In this document: one piece after another, positions 22,349 through 33,742 of the stretch
Numbering within the stretch: the first letter of the stretch is position 1
Layout of the letters: the number at the start of each line of letters is the position of its first letter
Translations under genes and position numbers: made by a program
Assembly (NCBI GenBank): GCA_034401795.1
Contig: CM067374.1
Span: forward strand, 95,548,511-95,612,510
Length of the DNA: 64,000 bases
Reading direction: 5' to 3'
Source of the DNA: Chaetoderma sp. LZ-2023a
Taxonomy: Eukaryota > Mollusca > Caudofoveata > Chaetodermatida > Chaetodermatidae
The notes under the pieces: model-generated
Told to the model about the DNA's origin: nothing
The model's database searches: none
The model's input: only the letters and a program-made list of their open reading frames with translations

Positions 22349-25300
22349 TTATACAAGTTCTGCTTCTCCTATTTTTAGATATCCATGTTCAATTGATACT
22401 AGGCCAGTTTTGCCCCATATATCTTTAAATCTACTTTCTTTTCCATGTTCCACTAGCCTGTAAAATTCACAATGAATGCAGTTTATCAACAATGATCGAA
22501 ATATAGCTTGTATGGCTCTTTGGTGGTTGTTTCCTCTTTTATCTCTGACCTCTAAACATCGATGTTTCGAAATGGCCCACACTCCTACAGATATCAGGCC
22601 CACACTCCTACATATATCAGGGTTACTAACAATTATTCTCCTTGCTATTAATGATTCGTCCGATAGTTGAGCAATCTTTGAACATAATTGTTTCAGCCAT
22701 TAATTTCACATATTTGATTCCAAATTTAGCAAGGAGCATATTGATAAATACCCAAAAGCCTGTAGCTATACAACACTGTGTAAACAGATGGTCTATTGTT
22801 TTCTCCTCGGTGTTACATAATAAACACCGGTCAGTACTTGTTATTTTGCACATATAAGTCAGATGGCCGACCCATAGCCTTCGATGGAGTAATCGCCATG
22901 TCAGGTCCCGTGCGGTTGCTGTTAGACAAGGTAGATGTATTGTTTTCCACGCATTTTTCCAGTTCTTTTGCGTGCATCCTAATGTGTTCCAATACCTAAC
23001 TGCAACAGGGGTCTGTCTCCGACTTTGCATTAGCATTCCATACCAGGCTCTAGATGCCATGTTGTATTTTATATGCTCTGACTTAAATACTAATGTTTGT
23101 TGCAACATATCTCTGTTGGCACGTGCATCCGGCAATTTGAACCATTCACCAGGTATTGCATTCTTTATTCTAAGAAACAAGCATTGGGCATCAATATGCC
23201 TCATTGATGTTGCTCTTGCTACATCCTGCATCGCGATCCATTTGCAAATTTTGGATTAACTAAATCACGTAAATATTGAATGCCATTTTTGGCCATAGAG
23301 GGAAAATATAATACAGCATCATTATCACGAATCAACTCGTTGCCCCAAAGACGTTGCTCTAAGGCATCTTCCCAACAACTGGGTTGTGGCATTGATCGTG
23401 TAAATATCTTTAAAGCTTCGAGCTGTTCTTTATATACGTTTGGTATCTTCTAATGGTTAGGTGGCAGTTTATTGCACAAAAATAAACATTCTACTGGAAA
23501 TGGATCTATGTACCCTTGTAGAAGTGTCCTTGCAGCACTTGACCAAGATGAGTTTGAAGTGAGTAACTTATTCAAGAATTTCAGTTTTAGCGAAGCACAC
23601 TTTGCTAAAACATTAACCAAATCCAGGCCTCCATCATGCTTTTCATTGATGAGGATTGAATGCGATACTAAATGGGCTTTGTCCTTCCATAAGAAGGACA
23701 AAAGTAACGTGTTGATCTTTGACTCTACTGATTTGGGCATATGAACTACAGAAGCGGTATACCACAGTCCAGATAAAATTAAATTATTAAGAACAAATGT
23801 CCTGCCAAATACAGTTAGGCGACGTCGTTTCCAATTTACTAATGCACACTTTAGCTTGGATAGCCTTTCTTCCCAGTTTATTATTACATCCTGTTCTCTA
23901 CTAAAGTAAATACCCAAAATCTTTATGACATCATCTGACCAGTTAATATCCATAACATTGTCAGTTCTGTCCTTCCAAGCGCCCAAAAATAATCCCTTAG
24001 ATTTGTCTCTATTGACTTTAAGCTCTGATGCCTTTTGAAAATCTGATAACACTCCATTTAAAATTCTAAAATCTGAATTTTTACCTGCAAACACAGTCGT
24101 ATCATTTGCACATTGAGACACCTTTAGTGGCCTTTCTGCGCCACGTATACATATTCCTTGAAAATCATTACGTTACCTCAATGTGGCCCCCAACGATTCC
24201 ATAGCTATGAGGAATAGAAGCGGAGACAATGAGCAACCCTGTCTGACATCTCCTTCCAACACTACAGGTTCAGATAGATGATTATTTACTAAATAGCAAC
24301 TTGTTATAACAGTATATAACATATTGACCCATTTAACAAATCTGGAACCAAAGCCAAAATGGTCTAAAGACTTAAACAAGAAGTCCCATTCAAGTCTGTC
24401 AAACGCCTTCTCGTTATCAAGTGCTATTATTGCTGCTGGGATGCAATCCTTTTCAACTAATTGAATACGGTCTCGTATAAGCAATGTTTTGTTTAATATC
24501 GTTCTTCCTGGTACAGAGCACATTTGATCATCATCAATTACTTCGCCTAGGACTGCGCCAAGTTTTAATGTTAGTGCCCGAGTAATAATCTTATAGTCTA
24601 CACAGAGTAGAGAGATTGGTCTATAATTCTGTATTTTATTGCTGTCACCCCTCTTGTATATAAGCCGAACATATGCTTGGGCCATCGATGGAGGGAGATG
24701 CCCTTGCTTAAAAATGCTAGCTGCTATTTCTTCTAATACTTGACCAAATATGTGCCAGAATGTTTGATAAAATTCGACTGGAAGCCCGTTGCAGCCAGGA
24801 GACTTTTCTAACTTCATACCTTTGAGGGATTTTGTCAAATCATCAATTGTTAGTGATTGGTCACAACTTTCGCGACATTCATCTGGAAGTCTTTAGCGTT
24901 ATATTAGCTAAAATATCTCTAGTTGCAGTTTCATCACTTCCCTCAGATTTATACAATGATTTGTAAAATTTGGATACTGTTTCCATCATCTCTGCATTTG
25001 AGGACACTGATACACCATCATTAGTCTTCAGTGAGTGCATTGATTTCTCTATACCTCTTGCTTTTTCCAAGTTACAAAAGTAACGTGCAGGCTTTTCACC
25101 CTCGGTGTGCATTTGTGCTCTTGCCCTTATTTTGGCACCATCAAACTGATATTGCTCTATTTCATTTAGTCTACCTTTTAATTTAACTAATAGTTCGTAA
25201 TAATTATATTCTCCATCATTAATTTTCTTATTAATTTTACACACCAACCGCTGAAGCGCCTTTGTACGCTTTCGCATTTCTCGTGGTTTCCTGATGGAAT

Positions 25301-26226
25301 ACTGCCTTGAAATATGATTCAGGTCGGATTTAACATCCTCCCACCAGTCTGTTATGCATTCATACACACTTCTCTTTTCATCTCAATGCCTCCAACAACT
25401 TGCTACACATTTGCGATAGCAACTATTTCGTAACAACGCTACATTAAGTTCCCAAAATCCATCTCCTCGTTTGATCCAGTCAGCATTGTCAAATGTGATG
25501 GAAAACATATTGTGATCAGAGAAAGTTACTGGTTTTCTGTTAGATTTACACATGTAACCTTTCAATGATCGTTCTACATAGATCCTGTCCAATCTGGATG
25601 CTTTCTTTCCATCGGTTGAAAACCAAGTAAAGTCCCTGCCCTTTGAATCCGATAAGTGTCTAACAAGGTTTTATATTCACAGATGTGTTTCAAAATATTA
25701 TGAGATGTGTCATTAAAAGTATACCTAGCGTTTCTGTCTTTAACATCATCTAATATGGAATTAAAGTCACCGACCATAATTAGGTTTTCAGGCATTCTGT
25801 CTTCAATTATTGTGGAAACATCATTTAGAAATTCACGACACAATTGATGAGAGGTTGGCGCATAAAGGCACATTAAATTTAACCTTGTGTTTAGTACATC
25901 AATTGATACACAAATTCATCGTCCATTTGTATCTGATGACGAGGATATAGCATCAACATAGTTGAGACCGCGGGGCAGGATAAGAATGGCTACTCCCGCG
26001 CTATTATCTTGTGATAAAGAATAAAAAATCTGCCCTTTTGAAATATTTTGAGAGATTCATATACTTCAATTTTTGGAATTTTGGTCTCTTGTAGAAAAGC
26101 AATATCAACTCTCTCATTTGCTAATTCTTCAAGCAAGTGGCGCTGCTTGAATTCGGTATTTAATCCTCTGCAATTGATGGTGCCGATAATCATAATTTGT
26201 AAAATGATGTTTACAACCGCCATCAT
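22349..26226 (-). pseudogene. Tx1 ORF2 of copy C, RT active site mutated
   Basis: Pieces in at least seven frames. Endonuclease fragments 26226-25990 (INCRGLN, QETK), 25873-25574 (GDFN) and 25592-25383 (MDRIYV, FSDH). Linker 25367-24879. RT 24838-24173 (NYRPISLLCVDYK, ALDNEKAFDRLEW, VRQGCSLSPLLF). The catalytic box is CANDTTV instead of YADDTTV (24112-24101), so the first catalytic Asp is now Asn. The zf-RVT-like C-terminus (23231-22349) keeps CLLCNTEEKTIDHLFTQC but is split by a frameshift near 22620. It is not functional. Confidence 0.85.
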
Positions 26227-26239
26227 CAGATTAACTTGA

Positions 26240-27586
26240 TTTGGGGGTTTTAGCTCGTTTCTTAGACCATTTACCTAATTTGCCTGCGAATTCAATGTTT
26301 CCTCGTTCTACCACAGACAAATATTCCTATTTGGAAATATCAGAATCATGGCGCAGTAGACGATATTTCACGCCTCTCGCCGTTACATATGGCACTAACA
26401 CTTCACCCCCTTCTGATCGGTACATTACCATTTCATCTTTCATTTGTGAACTCTGTGTTTGAATGGACACATCCGATTCTGCAACTGACATTGTATCATC
26501 ATTCATATCATTTACTTCAATCTCAGATTCTGAGCTATTGTATTCTTTATAACGCTTATTGCTACTTAAGATACATTTGGCAGGAGCGTCATTTACCATA
26601 TCTTCAAGCTGGCTTAAATCAAGAGGGCTTAGCGGAAAATCGACTGAACTTTCCGTCTTCTGAGTCCTAAACTCATCCTGTCCTAATTTTAATTCATCTT
26701 CTAAGGAATTGTAAACTGGCTCTTCTGTAAGATCATCATTTTCCTGCGTGTCTTTTACAGCCACGTTTGGCTCCACTGCATTTTGATTATTTTCTTGACT
26801 TAAGGTTATACCCTCCTCTAATACTTGAATTTCATCAACTGTAGTTACTTTAACAGGACTTGATGATTTGTTTGTGTCATTTTCAGTGGCATGAACCACA
26901 ACAACAGCTTCCGTAGTGGTTGCTCCAGAAGCATTTGACTCAGTTGCATCCTTTAATGGGCGATTATCTCCTGATACTGAGGGCTTGTTTTGATTTTTTG
27001 GACAGCGCCATTTAAAGTGGTCTACTGAACCACAGAGCAAACATTTGTTTCGATTGGGACAATCTGGTGCTAAATGGTCAGTACTTAGGCAGATCCGGCA
27101 CTCTTTAATTTGCCCTCTATACCATAAAGGCAGGACAAAGCTGAAATCAAGCGTCAATCTGCTTGGTAACGGGCTATCCACTTTATCAAACCAGATGCGT
27201 CTTACACCGTTTTCTAGCGTTCTGTCAAAGGGATACGTTTCCCGTTCAATCTTTTGCGCTTTGCCATACTTCTTGAGTTCATTCATGATTCTGTCACCTG
27301 GAATTTCTAGTGGAACTTTCATCTTCACTAGCAACCTATCTGACTCGATTTCCTCTACGTTACAAACTTCGCCTTTTACAATAAGAACATCTTCTAGAAG
27401 CTTTTCCTTGACCCCCTCATTTGACACTGTTACATTCCATACAGTTTTAGAAACATTGATAAGCCCCTGCAAAGCAGCAGGTCCCGCGCCAACGACGTCC
27501 TTTAACCCACGATACACGTCGATAGCCATGACACCCCACCCCTTAGTTGTTATCTCAAGGCTTATGGTACGCTTATAGGTTGCCAT
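26240..27586 (-). pseudogene. Tx1 ORF1 of copy C (CCHC protein, one premature stop)
   Basis: Starts MATYKRTISLEITTKGWG and is open for 419 residues. Two CCHC knuckles lie at about residues 163-176 (CRICLSTDHLAPDC) and 182-195 (CLLCGSVDHFKWRC), followed by an acidic linker and DEMVMYRSEGGEV. A TAG at 26329-26327 stops the frame. The same frame then continues to a basic GKWSKKRAKTPKSS ending at about 26240, homologous to the end of the intact copy B ORF1. So a single nonsense change separates this from an intact gene. Confidence 0.83.
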
Positions 27587-28262
27587 GGTGTTTTATAAAA
27601 AGAGCAAACCCATACTACCACAATATATAATACAAAAATATAACACCAAGACGTCGGGGGAAAGAGCTAAACACTAAATAAATAGTGTCCCATTTTGAAA
27701 CCCTGACGTCTACCAACAAATATACGAATAGAGAGTACAGTCGTATATTTGTTAGTTTGAACCACTTTCTAAGTGGTTCACTAACACCTAACCGATTAAA
27801 GTGGTTCCCTAATGCATACTAACATATTACAGATATATATTTGTTAGTCTGTTCGGGTTGACCGGGGACAGCCAACTGACCATAAAGATTTATATAATCA
27901 AAGTACTAGGCTTGCGCTTACAAATGACAAATGAATTAAATCCACTCACTCAAGCGATCTTGCCAAATATAATGCGCTAGCCAACGATCTATAGAAATAG
28001 CATACTGGCGCTGGCAGAAAAGTATTGCATTGACCACAGTAAGAGGCGACCTATTAAATGGCTGAAACCGCCAGCTAAGAGGAGTGCCTTTAGAAAATGG
28101 AGACACAGAATGCGCTCCAACCAAGACAAGAATTTACAAATTAAACATAAAGTTTGAAAGGAAATACTAATACGAAATATATGTATAAAATGTATCTACA
28201 AAATCGCGCTAGAAACTAGCAAATTCAGGTAGCAATTGCAGAGCTAAATAAACGCGTGCGTT
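27587..28262 (-). promoter_or_regulatory. Tx1 copy C 5' UTR with the same structured elements as copy A
   Basis: Nearly identical to 13610-14298. It keeps the GAACCACTT/AAGTGGTTC hairpin, the AGACGTC.../...GACGTCT inverted repeat (one mismatch here) and the upstream ORF. It lacks the second 'accaacaaatatatgaatag' copy seen in A, carrying different sequence there (about 27805-27835). The similarity to A drops sharply at the ORF1 start codon. Confidence 0.7.
27936..28124 (-). CDS. Small upstream ORF in Tx1 copy C 5' UTR
   Basis: 62 codons, MVGAHSVSPFSKGTPLSW to WLAHYIWQDRLSEWI, the counterpart of 13966-14151 in copy A. One three-base indel and scattered substitutions separate them, without a stop. 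Function unknown; it is in sense with ORF1 and ORF2. Confidence 0.4.
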   Translation of the reverse strand: MVGAHSVSPFSKGTPLSWRFQPFNRSPLTVVNAILFCQRQYAISIDRWLAHYIWQDRLSEWI

Positions 28263-28330
<68 letters not shown>

Positions 28331-28331
28331 A
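28263..28331. repeat. (ACT)n microsatellite, right border of the Tx1 cluster
   Basis: About 23 ACT units between the 5' end of copy C and the flanking dispersed repeat. With 7545-7602 it marks the outer limits of the original microsatellite that received the insertions. Confidence 0.95.
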
Positions 28332-29580
28332 TTTAAGAAATTTTCAAAGTTTGTGAGGAGGCCTTGAATTCTATCTAACGCTCTCAATCAGTTTGTATGG
28401 GTCAAGGGAGGTAGTCAAAAATGAATTGTGTCCGGCATGCATGATATATAGTTAGTAATGTTTTCATGAAAATCAAGGAAAAACCATGAAGTGTTTGATA
28501 ACCAAGAAATCTGCAACGTTTGTGTGGGGTGCCTTGGATTCAGAATTTAACATTTCATTCAATCTAAGACTTCCTAATAATCTTGTATGGGTAAAGCGCA
28601 TTAATGTATGCCAAAAACGAAAACTGGTATCTGGCGACTCTACTGGCTGACCTTGACCTTGAGGTCTGATCAATCCGATATCACCACCATTGGATTTGGA
28701 ATACGTGATATACCTCTGATAAAGTGTTCATGAAAATCAAGGAAAAGGTCCACAAGTGTCAAATAACCGAGAAATTTGCAAAGTGAGGTGGGGGTTAAAA
28801 AATCCAACATTTCACTCAATGTAACAATCTCAATCACCTTGTATCGGTAAAGGGGGGTAATCTATGTCAAAAACGAAAACTGTAATTTTGAGGTCCAAGC
28901 GGTGCCCTTCAGCCTGGGCATGTGACCCAGGTGTGGTGGAAACATGAAAGCACGTGGCAAGGCATTGACTATTGTGTCCATTGACCTTCTCTGTTGGAAG
29001 TGTAGTTCTTATCTGACCAAAAGGAAAACTAGTAATTTTGATGCCCAATGGGTACCCTTCCACTTAGGCATATGCCTGTCAGATCAATCACCATCTTCAG
29101 GACTCAAATGGTAACATACTGGCCAAGTATGGTTGTGAGCTGATAAAAACTCTAGGTGTAGTCACAGTTCAAATATCCATCCTGACAATTCGCATTCATT
29201 TCCTATGGGGGCATGTTCCATGCATTGGTATTCAAAATTCAAAGGTCAATGTCACCTGTTAGGTATGTAGATATCTTCAGGATCCCATAAGTAACATCCT
29301 ACCTAAGTATGGTATTTAGCTGATCAAAACTCTAGGTCACTTCAATGATCCATATTGAAAATCCCTATAGATTTCCTATGGGACTTTTTTGCCCAGGAGA
29401 AGGTGGGTAGTAGAAAATCTATTGGACGGATCCAAATTCTTTCGAATATCACACGATTGCAGATTAGGTAGCAGAAGTTGACCACATTTGGAGTTGATCG
29501 GATGAAAACTGTATGAGAATAAGAAGAAAGAAAGACAGAAAGAAAAAAAGAAAGAAAGAAAGAAATAAAGTAAAAAGATT
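28332..29580. repeat. Dispersed noncoding repeat with internal tandem units
   Basis: Three diverged units (about 28332-28465, 28466-28735, 28736-28890) share 'ttcatgaaaatcaaggaaaa', 'cttgtatgggtaaag' and 'caaaaacgaaaact'. The sequence continues with two more related segments around 29100-29200 and 29270-29390 ('aagtatggt', 'gctgatcaaaactctagg', 'atttcctatggg'). It ends in a GAAA-rich tail at 29517-29575. No ORF of interest. The family is not named. Confidence 0.55.
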
Positions 29581-29935
29581 TTTAGTGCTTTTAATAATCC
29601 TAAATTAGATTGCATAGCAGATTAATGATCTACCACCTACAATTGTATAAATAACCTTTCCCTCATATGCTATGTATGTATATTGTGTATCTATATGGAA
29701 ACTATGCTTCTTAAACAGCCTGAGCGAATAAGGAAAACTGAAAAAGTGCTAGAGAGGTCTATTTCTAGCTATGTCTCCACCACCTCCACCCCCCCCCCCT
29801 ACACACCTCACTCCCACCGCACCCAGAGACGTCAGATACCTTACTGACAGTTCAGATACCTCCATTACATTTCCCTCTGGCCTTTACATCCCACAATCAG
29901 GAGGGTTCTTCGAGAGATCAAGACAACCCTCACCA
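29581..29935. other. Intronic sequence without recognised features
   Basis: Unique-looking sequence with a short C-run (29788-29799). No exon of the FReD gene or coding relic was recognised. Confidence 0.4.
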
Positions 29936-30330
29936 CCATCGATTCATCCATCCATCCACCCATCCATCCATCCACCCACCCACCCACCCACCCACCCAAC
30001 CACACATCCATCCATCCATCCACCCACCCACCCACACATCCAGCCAGCTAGCGAGCCAGCCAGAAAGCCATCCAGCCAGCCATAAAGCCATCCAGCCACC
30101 CAGCAATCGATCAATCGGCTAATCTGTCCGTCTGTCCGTCCGCCTATCCACCAATCAATCAATCAATCAATTGATTTGAATAAAGAGATGGGTGGCCGGA
30201 TGAAAGGATGGACGGAGGGGCGGAAGAGCGGGTATTTGGGTGTTTGAGTGGGTGGGTGGGTGGGTGGGTAGGTGGGTGGGTGGGTGCGTGGGTGGCTGAA
30301 TGGATGGATGGATGGATTGATGTGAGTATA
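29936..30330. repeat. (CATC/CACC)n and (GGGT/GGAT)n simple repeats
   Basis: CATC/CACC tetranucleotides (about 29936-30060), CAGC and CAAT-rich steps to 30175, then the complementary GGGT/GGAT type (about 30245-30320). The two blocks are in inverted orientation and could fold on each other. They create many spurious long frames. Confidence 0.9.
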
Positions 30331-30530
30331 TTAGTGCGTGCGTATGTGCGCGCATGTGTGCATGCGTGCGCGCTTCCGCACGTCTCGGCCAAGATGCGTG
30401 AGTGCATGTGCACGTGCGCGCATGTGTGCGCGCGCGTGTGTGTGTGTGTGTGTGTGTGCCTGCACGACTGCGTGTCGTCATATCCGCATACCTGCGTGCG
30501 TGCACGTGTGGTGATTGCGTGCGTAAGATG
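30331..30530. repeat. GT/GC-rich purine-pyrimidine alternating tract
   Basis: (GT)n with CG steps, e.g. (TG)10 near 30438-30460. Alternating GTGCGC-type sequence of this kind can adopt Z-DNA. Confidence 0.8.
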
Positions 30531-30549
30531 CAAAGAATTGGTAATCTAC

Positions 30550-30646
30550 CTAGCCAATACTCTCCATAAGGATTACCGAAGCCGCGTACATACGATACCC
30601 AGTTCTGATAAAAATCTACCGAGCCGTCAAGGCGTCTCTGGAAAAC
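30550..30646 (-). CDS. Fibrinogen-related protein, FReD exon 2
   Basis: A 97-bp exon on the minus strand between acceptor TTCTGTTTTAG and donor GTAGATT (30549-30543). It encodes [16 protein letters not shown], then [12 protein letters not shown], the hallmark second block of fibrinogen C-terminal domains. It follows the exon at 33470-33328 in phase 0, and its one leftover G completes Gly with the exon at 7435-7268. No stop or frameshift is present. The intron that follows is about 23 kb and contains all three Tx1 elements. Confidence 0.92.
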
Positions 30647-30659
30647 CTAAAACAGAAAA

Positions 30660-31149
30660 CCATTCATACCTGCATGATTTTGTTCGTGACAAACTGATTT
30701 AGAAATTCAAGAAAAATCATTCTGTGTGTGGTTTCAGAACCAGATTTTATCCTTTGAACCCTGGAGTGTCAGAATATCGATTTTATGACAATCACCACTG
30801 TGGCCATTCGTGTCTCGCAAGACCTTCTTCGACACTTGATCGAGAAAACAGGCTCGTGTGTAATGAGTGATCATTGGTGCAGTAATTACACGCACGCACA
30901 ACACACACACCCTCCGCATCTCCACCCCCACCCTGAATTGAGTGTTGGTGGAGGGGGCGGAATACAGCGAATTAAATTGCGAAAGGACACGGGAATTACT
31001 CTGTTCATATTAGACAATATTATTTCACATAAAACGAGATGATATAAAGTCATCTGTATGAAGAATAGTTAACAGAAAAATAGTGACTCTTAATTCGTAG
31101 TAAACTCCAAATTGGTCGCACACAAAATAACGAAACGAATTTGCTAGTA
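30660..31149. other. Intronic sequence, no gene
   Basis: Contains a short (CA)n (about 30893-30912) and C-rich stretches (30915-30935). I see no exon or element. Confidence 0.4.
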
Positions 31150-31970
31150 TGACTTTCGATTCAGTGACCTGTTGGGTTTTGATAGGGCACCCCGCGCTTA
31201 AATGCCAATATCCCAATATCTGTTATTAATGAACGGATCCCGATAAAACTTAAGAAGGATATTCTATGGGTATCTCTGGACATCATTACGGTTCCGGATT
31301 TTCAATTCTTTAGCCTGCTAGGTTTTATTAGGGCGCCCCACCCTTAAATTTTATAATCACTACTGCTCCTTTATTAATGACAGGATCTCGATAAATCTGG
31401 AAAGGGGCATTCTATGTGTAACTCTTCACATCATTGCGGAGCAAGATTTTCGATTCACTGCACTATTGGGTTCTAGTATGGCGCCCCAGGAATTCTTGGT
31501 TGCTTCCCGGCGAGACGTCACACATCCAGTTTGATAGCTGAAAACGTGTGGTTGTCAAGGTGGTTGTTATGTGCTTATCTCAGCTTTGGCTGGGCTGATT
31601 TAAAAATGTTTAATAACATTTTGTTCTTCGAGTAAAGGAGAATATATAAATATTATTGTCAAGTTAATCAGAGCAATAGGCTAGCTAGTCCTCACAACAG
31701 CTTTAAATTTTTAAATCCCTATTGACCATTATTGATGAACGGATATTGATCAAACCCGAGAATGGTATTCTTTAGGCCCATCTCGACATTAATGGGGAAC
31801 CCAATATTTGATTCAGTTCCCTGCTAGGTTATCGATGGTGGTCCATCGTTAAATTTTGAAATCGATACTCCTCCGTTATTGACGAACTGATCTTGATATA
31901 ACTTGAGGGCGTATTCTAGCTGCAATTATTTACCTCATAACAGAGCCGATTTTCAATTCACCTTTCCAGA
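31150..31970. repeat. Diverged ~150-bp tandem repeats
   Basis: At least four related units (about 31150-31300, 31300-31460, 31700-31830, 31830-31960). Each carries 'gattca...cctgctaggttttgatagggcgcccca', 'ttattaatgaacggatctcgataaaactt' and 'attctatgggt' versions. A 31490-31690 segment interrupts the array. It lies in the FReD intron between exons 2 and 1; no ORF. Confidence 0.65.
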
Positions 31971-31984
31971 GTATCCATCCATTA

Positions 31985-32805
31985 GCTGACCTCGTAGGAC
32001 GTCATAATCAGCTCAGCGCGTGTATGATGACGTCACAATCATTACGTCACAAAGGGTTCCATATAGACCGTCATCAAATCTCAAATTGTCCGACACGTTG
32101 TATGAATTATATGTCTTTGTAATTCTTTGCTATTTAATAAACATCAACAGCACCCAGTCAATTTAGTTTCAAAATAATCAACAGCTTACCTGTGCGTTTT
32201 TTTAAATTGATAGTCAGGGTGTTCAGAGATCGATTGATTACAACACGAGCGAGATGTGGGTGGCCCATAGCTAGAGATGGGCGGGGCATAGCTAAAACCG
32301 GAAATGTCCATTCACCTCAAAGTAGGATTTAGAAAGGCGTCAACTATTAAATTTAAAAAACTATAGAAGATGTGAAACGTTCCGAATCTTAGCTCGTAGA
32401 AGCTTTTTCTTGTTTTTATTCAAACTTCCTGCCAAGGCGATGTAATACAATGAATGACTCCATGTTTAGCTATGTCCCGCCCATCTCTAGCTATGCTCCG
32501 CCCATTCTTTGCGTGTGTTGAGATCGATTTATATACGTTTAATCCTGAATTCCCAGAATCGTAATTTCATGGTAACCATACAGCTAACCTGCTGAATAGT
32601 TTGAAACTAATTTGACCGGGTGCTAGGCAGCAACAGCGCCCAGTCAAATTAGCTTGAAAATATTCAGCAGAATATTTATTAAATAGTAAAGATTTACAAT
32701 TCGTAAAACTGGCGGATTTTTAAAAGTTCACGGCGGCATTCTGATTGAGACGTCAGCATGGCGTAATTCATTATGACGTCATATATTTGAGTGACTGATT
32801 GGATT
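31985..32805. mobile_element. Large foldback element, pair 2 (nested hairpins)
   Basis: Same family and layout as 6062-7240: an inverted arm (31985-32310; only half of its hairpin core survives, 32145-32190) facing a direct arm (32450-32805; full core 32590-32670, with 'gcagcaacagcgcccagtcaaatta'). Outer ends carry TGACGTCA sites (about 32025, 32775). Inner ends carry 'gagatgggcggggcatagcta' and its inverse. Confidence 0.7.
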
Positions 32806-32887
32806 CATCCATTAAAGAATTTACAATTTGCATTTGCAATTTATTATCTAAAACAGCTAGTGTGCAATTGGCTATGGCGCGCAGTAA

Positions 32888-33284
32888 CCCCGTATGCGTC
32901 AACAGGGCCTCAAAGCGCTCAAAATACTACATGATATATCAATCAAACATTTTGATGGTCAATATTTTTCAAGATATTTTAATTTTAGAAAACTATTTTT
33001 GTAAATTTACCGCTGAATCCTTTTTCGCCGACTTGACCATTAAAGGGGTAATGGTAAAGAAAATTAAAGTTTTTCCTTAGCCAGTGTCTATCTGCAAGCC
33101 GAGAGAAGAGTATTTTTGAAAATTTACCACGAGAATGACTGACTCGGTTACCGAGCCTGTCATTCGAATGGTAAACATTCAAAAATACTCTTCTCTAGGC
33201 CTTTCAAATAGCCATGTATCTTCACCACTGCAAAGTTGTTTGGGTCCGTTTGACATTTAAATAGTTAAGTTGACACAAGAGAGT
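32888..33284 (-). mobile_element. piggyBac-type MITE, degraded copy
   Basis: Inverted copy of the element at 35861-36262. Ends read CCCCGTATGCGTCAAC and GTTGACACAAGAGAGT; the TTAA duplications are mutated (GTAA at both ends). The centre holds a palindrome of about 95 bp (33104-33198; 'agaagagtatttttga...' facing its complement). It sits about 40 bp from the splice donor of the FReD exon at 33470-33328. Confidence 0.75.
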
Positions 33285-33327
33285 GTAATAACTGAATGGG
33301 AGAGCTTGCCTCCTAAGTGGTACTGAC

Positions 33328-33470
33328 CGTCCAGCCACCCCCGTCGGTGGTCATGTCGCAATACACCATAACTCCTGGGTTCTGGTGAGGGTACAGATAT
33401 ATTGTGTATACACCGCTTTTGGTGTAGCCATTATCCAGCCATTCTTTGCAGTTACGCAGATTGCAAAAAC
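33328..33470 (-). CDS. Fibrinogen-related protein, FReD exon 1
   Basis: A 143-bp exon on the minus strand, acceptor TATTTTAACAG (33481-33471) and donor GTCAGTA (33327-33321). It encodes the start of a fibrinogen C-terminal domain: [20 protein letters not shown], then [15 protein letters not shown]. Three cysteines are visible at codons 2, 7 and 37. The exon ends exactly after GGGWT, a common intron position in this family. It opens with two bases (GT) that complete Gly with the single G left by the signal-peptide exon at 51215-51119. The phase therefore allows direct splicing, though further exons in the 17.6-kb intron cannot be excluded. Confidence 0.92.
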
Positions 33471-33485
33471 CTGTTAAAATAAATG

Positions 33486-33666
33486 TTAGATAGACAGATA
33501 GATATTTATTACACCCAGATCATACAAATAATATATGGGGAATATGATTAAACAAGTTTGGCACTGGTGAAGTATTTACAGTACATTAAAATTTGTGTAT
33601 CTTACCCATATTATCTTATTATAATTATTATTAACATTATTGGCATTGCCATTGTCATCGTCACAG

Positions 33667-33742
<76 letters not shown>

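Larger units (their letters stand above)
21405..28262 (-). mobile_element. Tx1-like retrotransposon, copy C (same family as A), near full length
   Basis: About 6.9 kb on the minus strand: 5' UTR (28262-27587), ORF1 (27586 to about 26240), ORF2 (26226-22349), 3' UTR (22348-21414) and poly(A) (21412-21405). It shares 5' and 3' UTRs with copy A, including the first base after the microsatellite and the terminal 3' hairpin. Its proteins differ from A at roughly a quarter of positions by eye in ORF1. ORF2 is more decayed than in A. Confidence 0.88.

Noticed and set aside
7545..28331. Simple tandem duplication of one retrotransposon
   Set aside because: Copy B belongs to another family with unrelated UTRs, and A and C differ widely in their ORFs and carry independent inactivating mutations.
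29771..30702. Pro/His/Thr-rich and Gly/Trp-rich frames
   Set aside because: Arise from CATC/CACC and GGGT tetranucleotide repeats, not from a gene.
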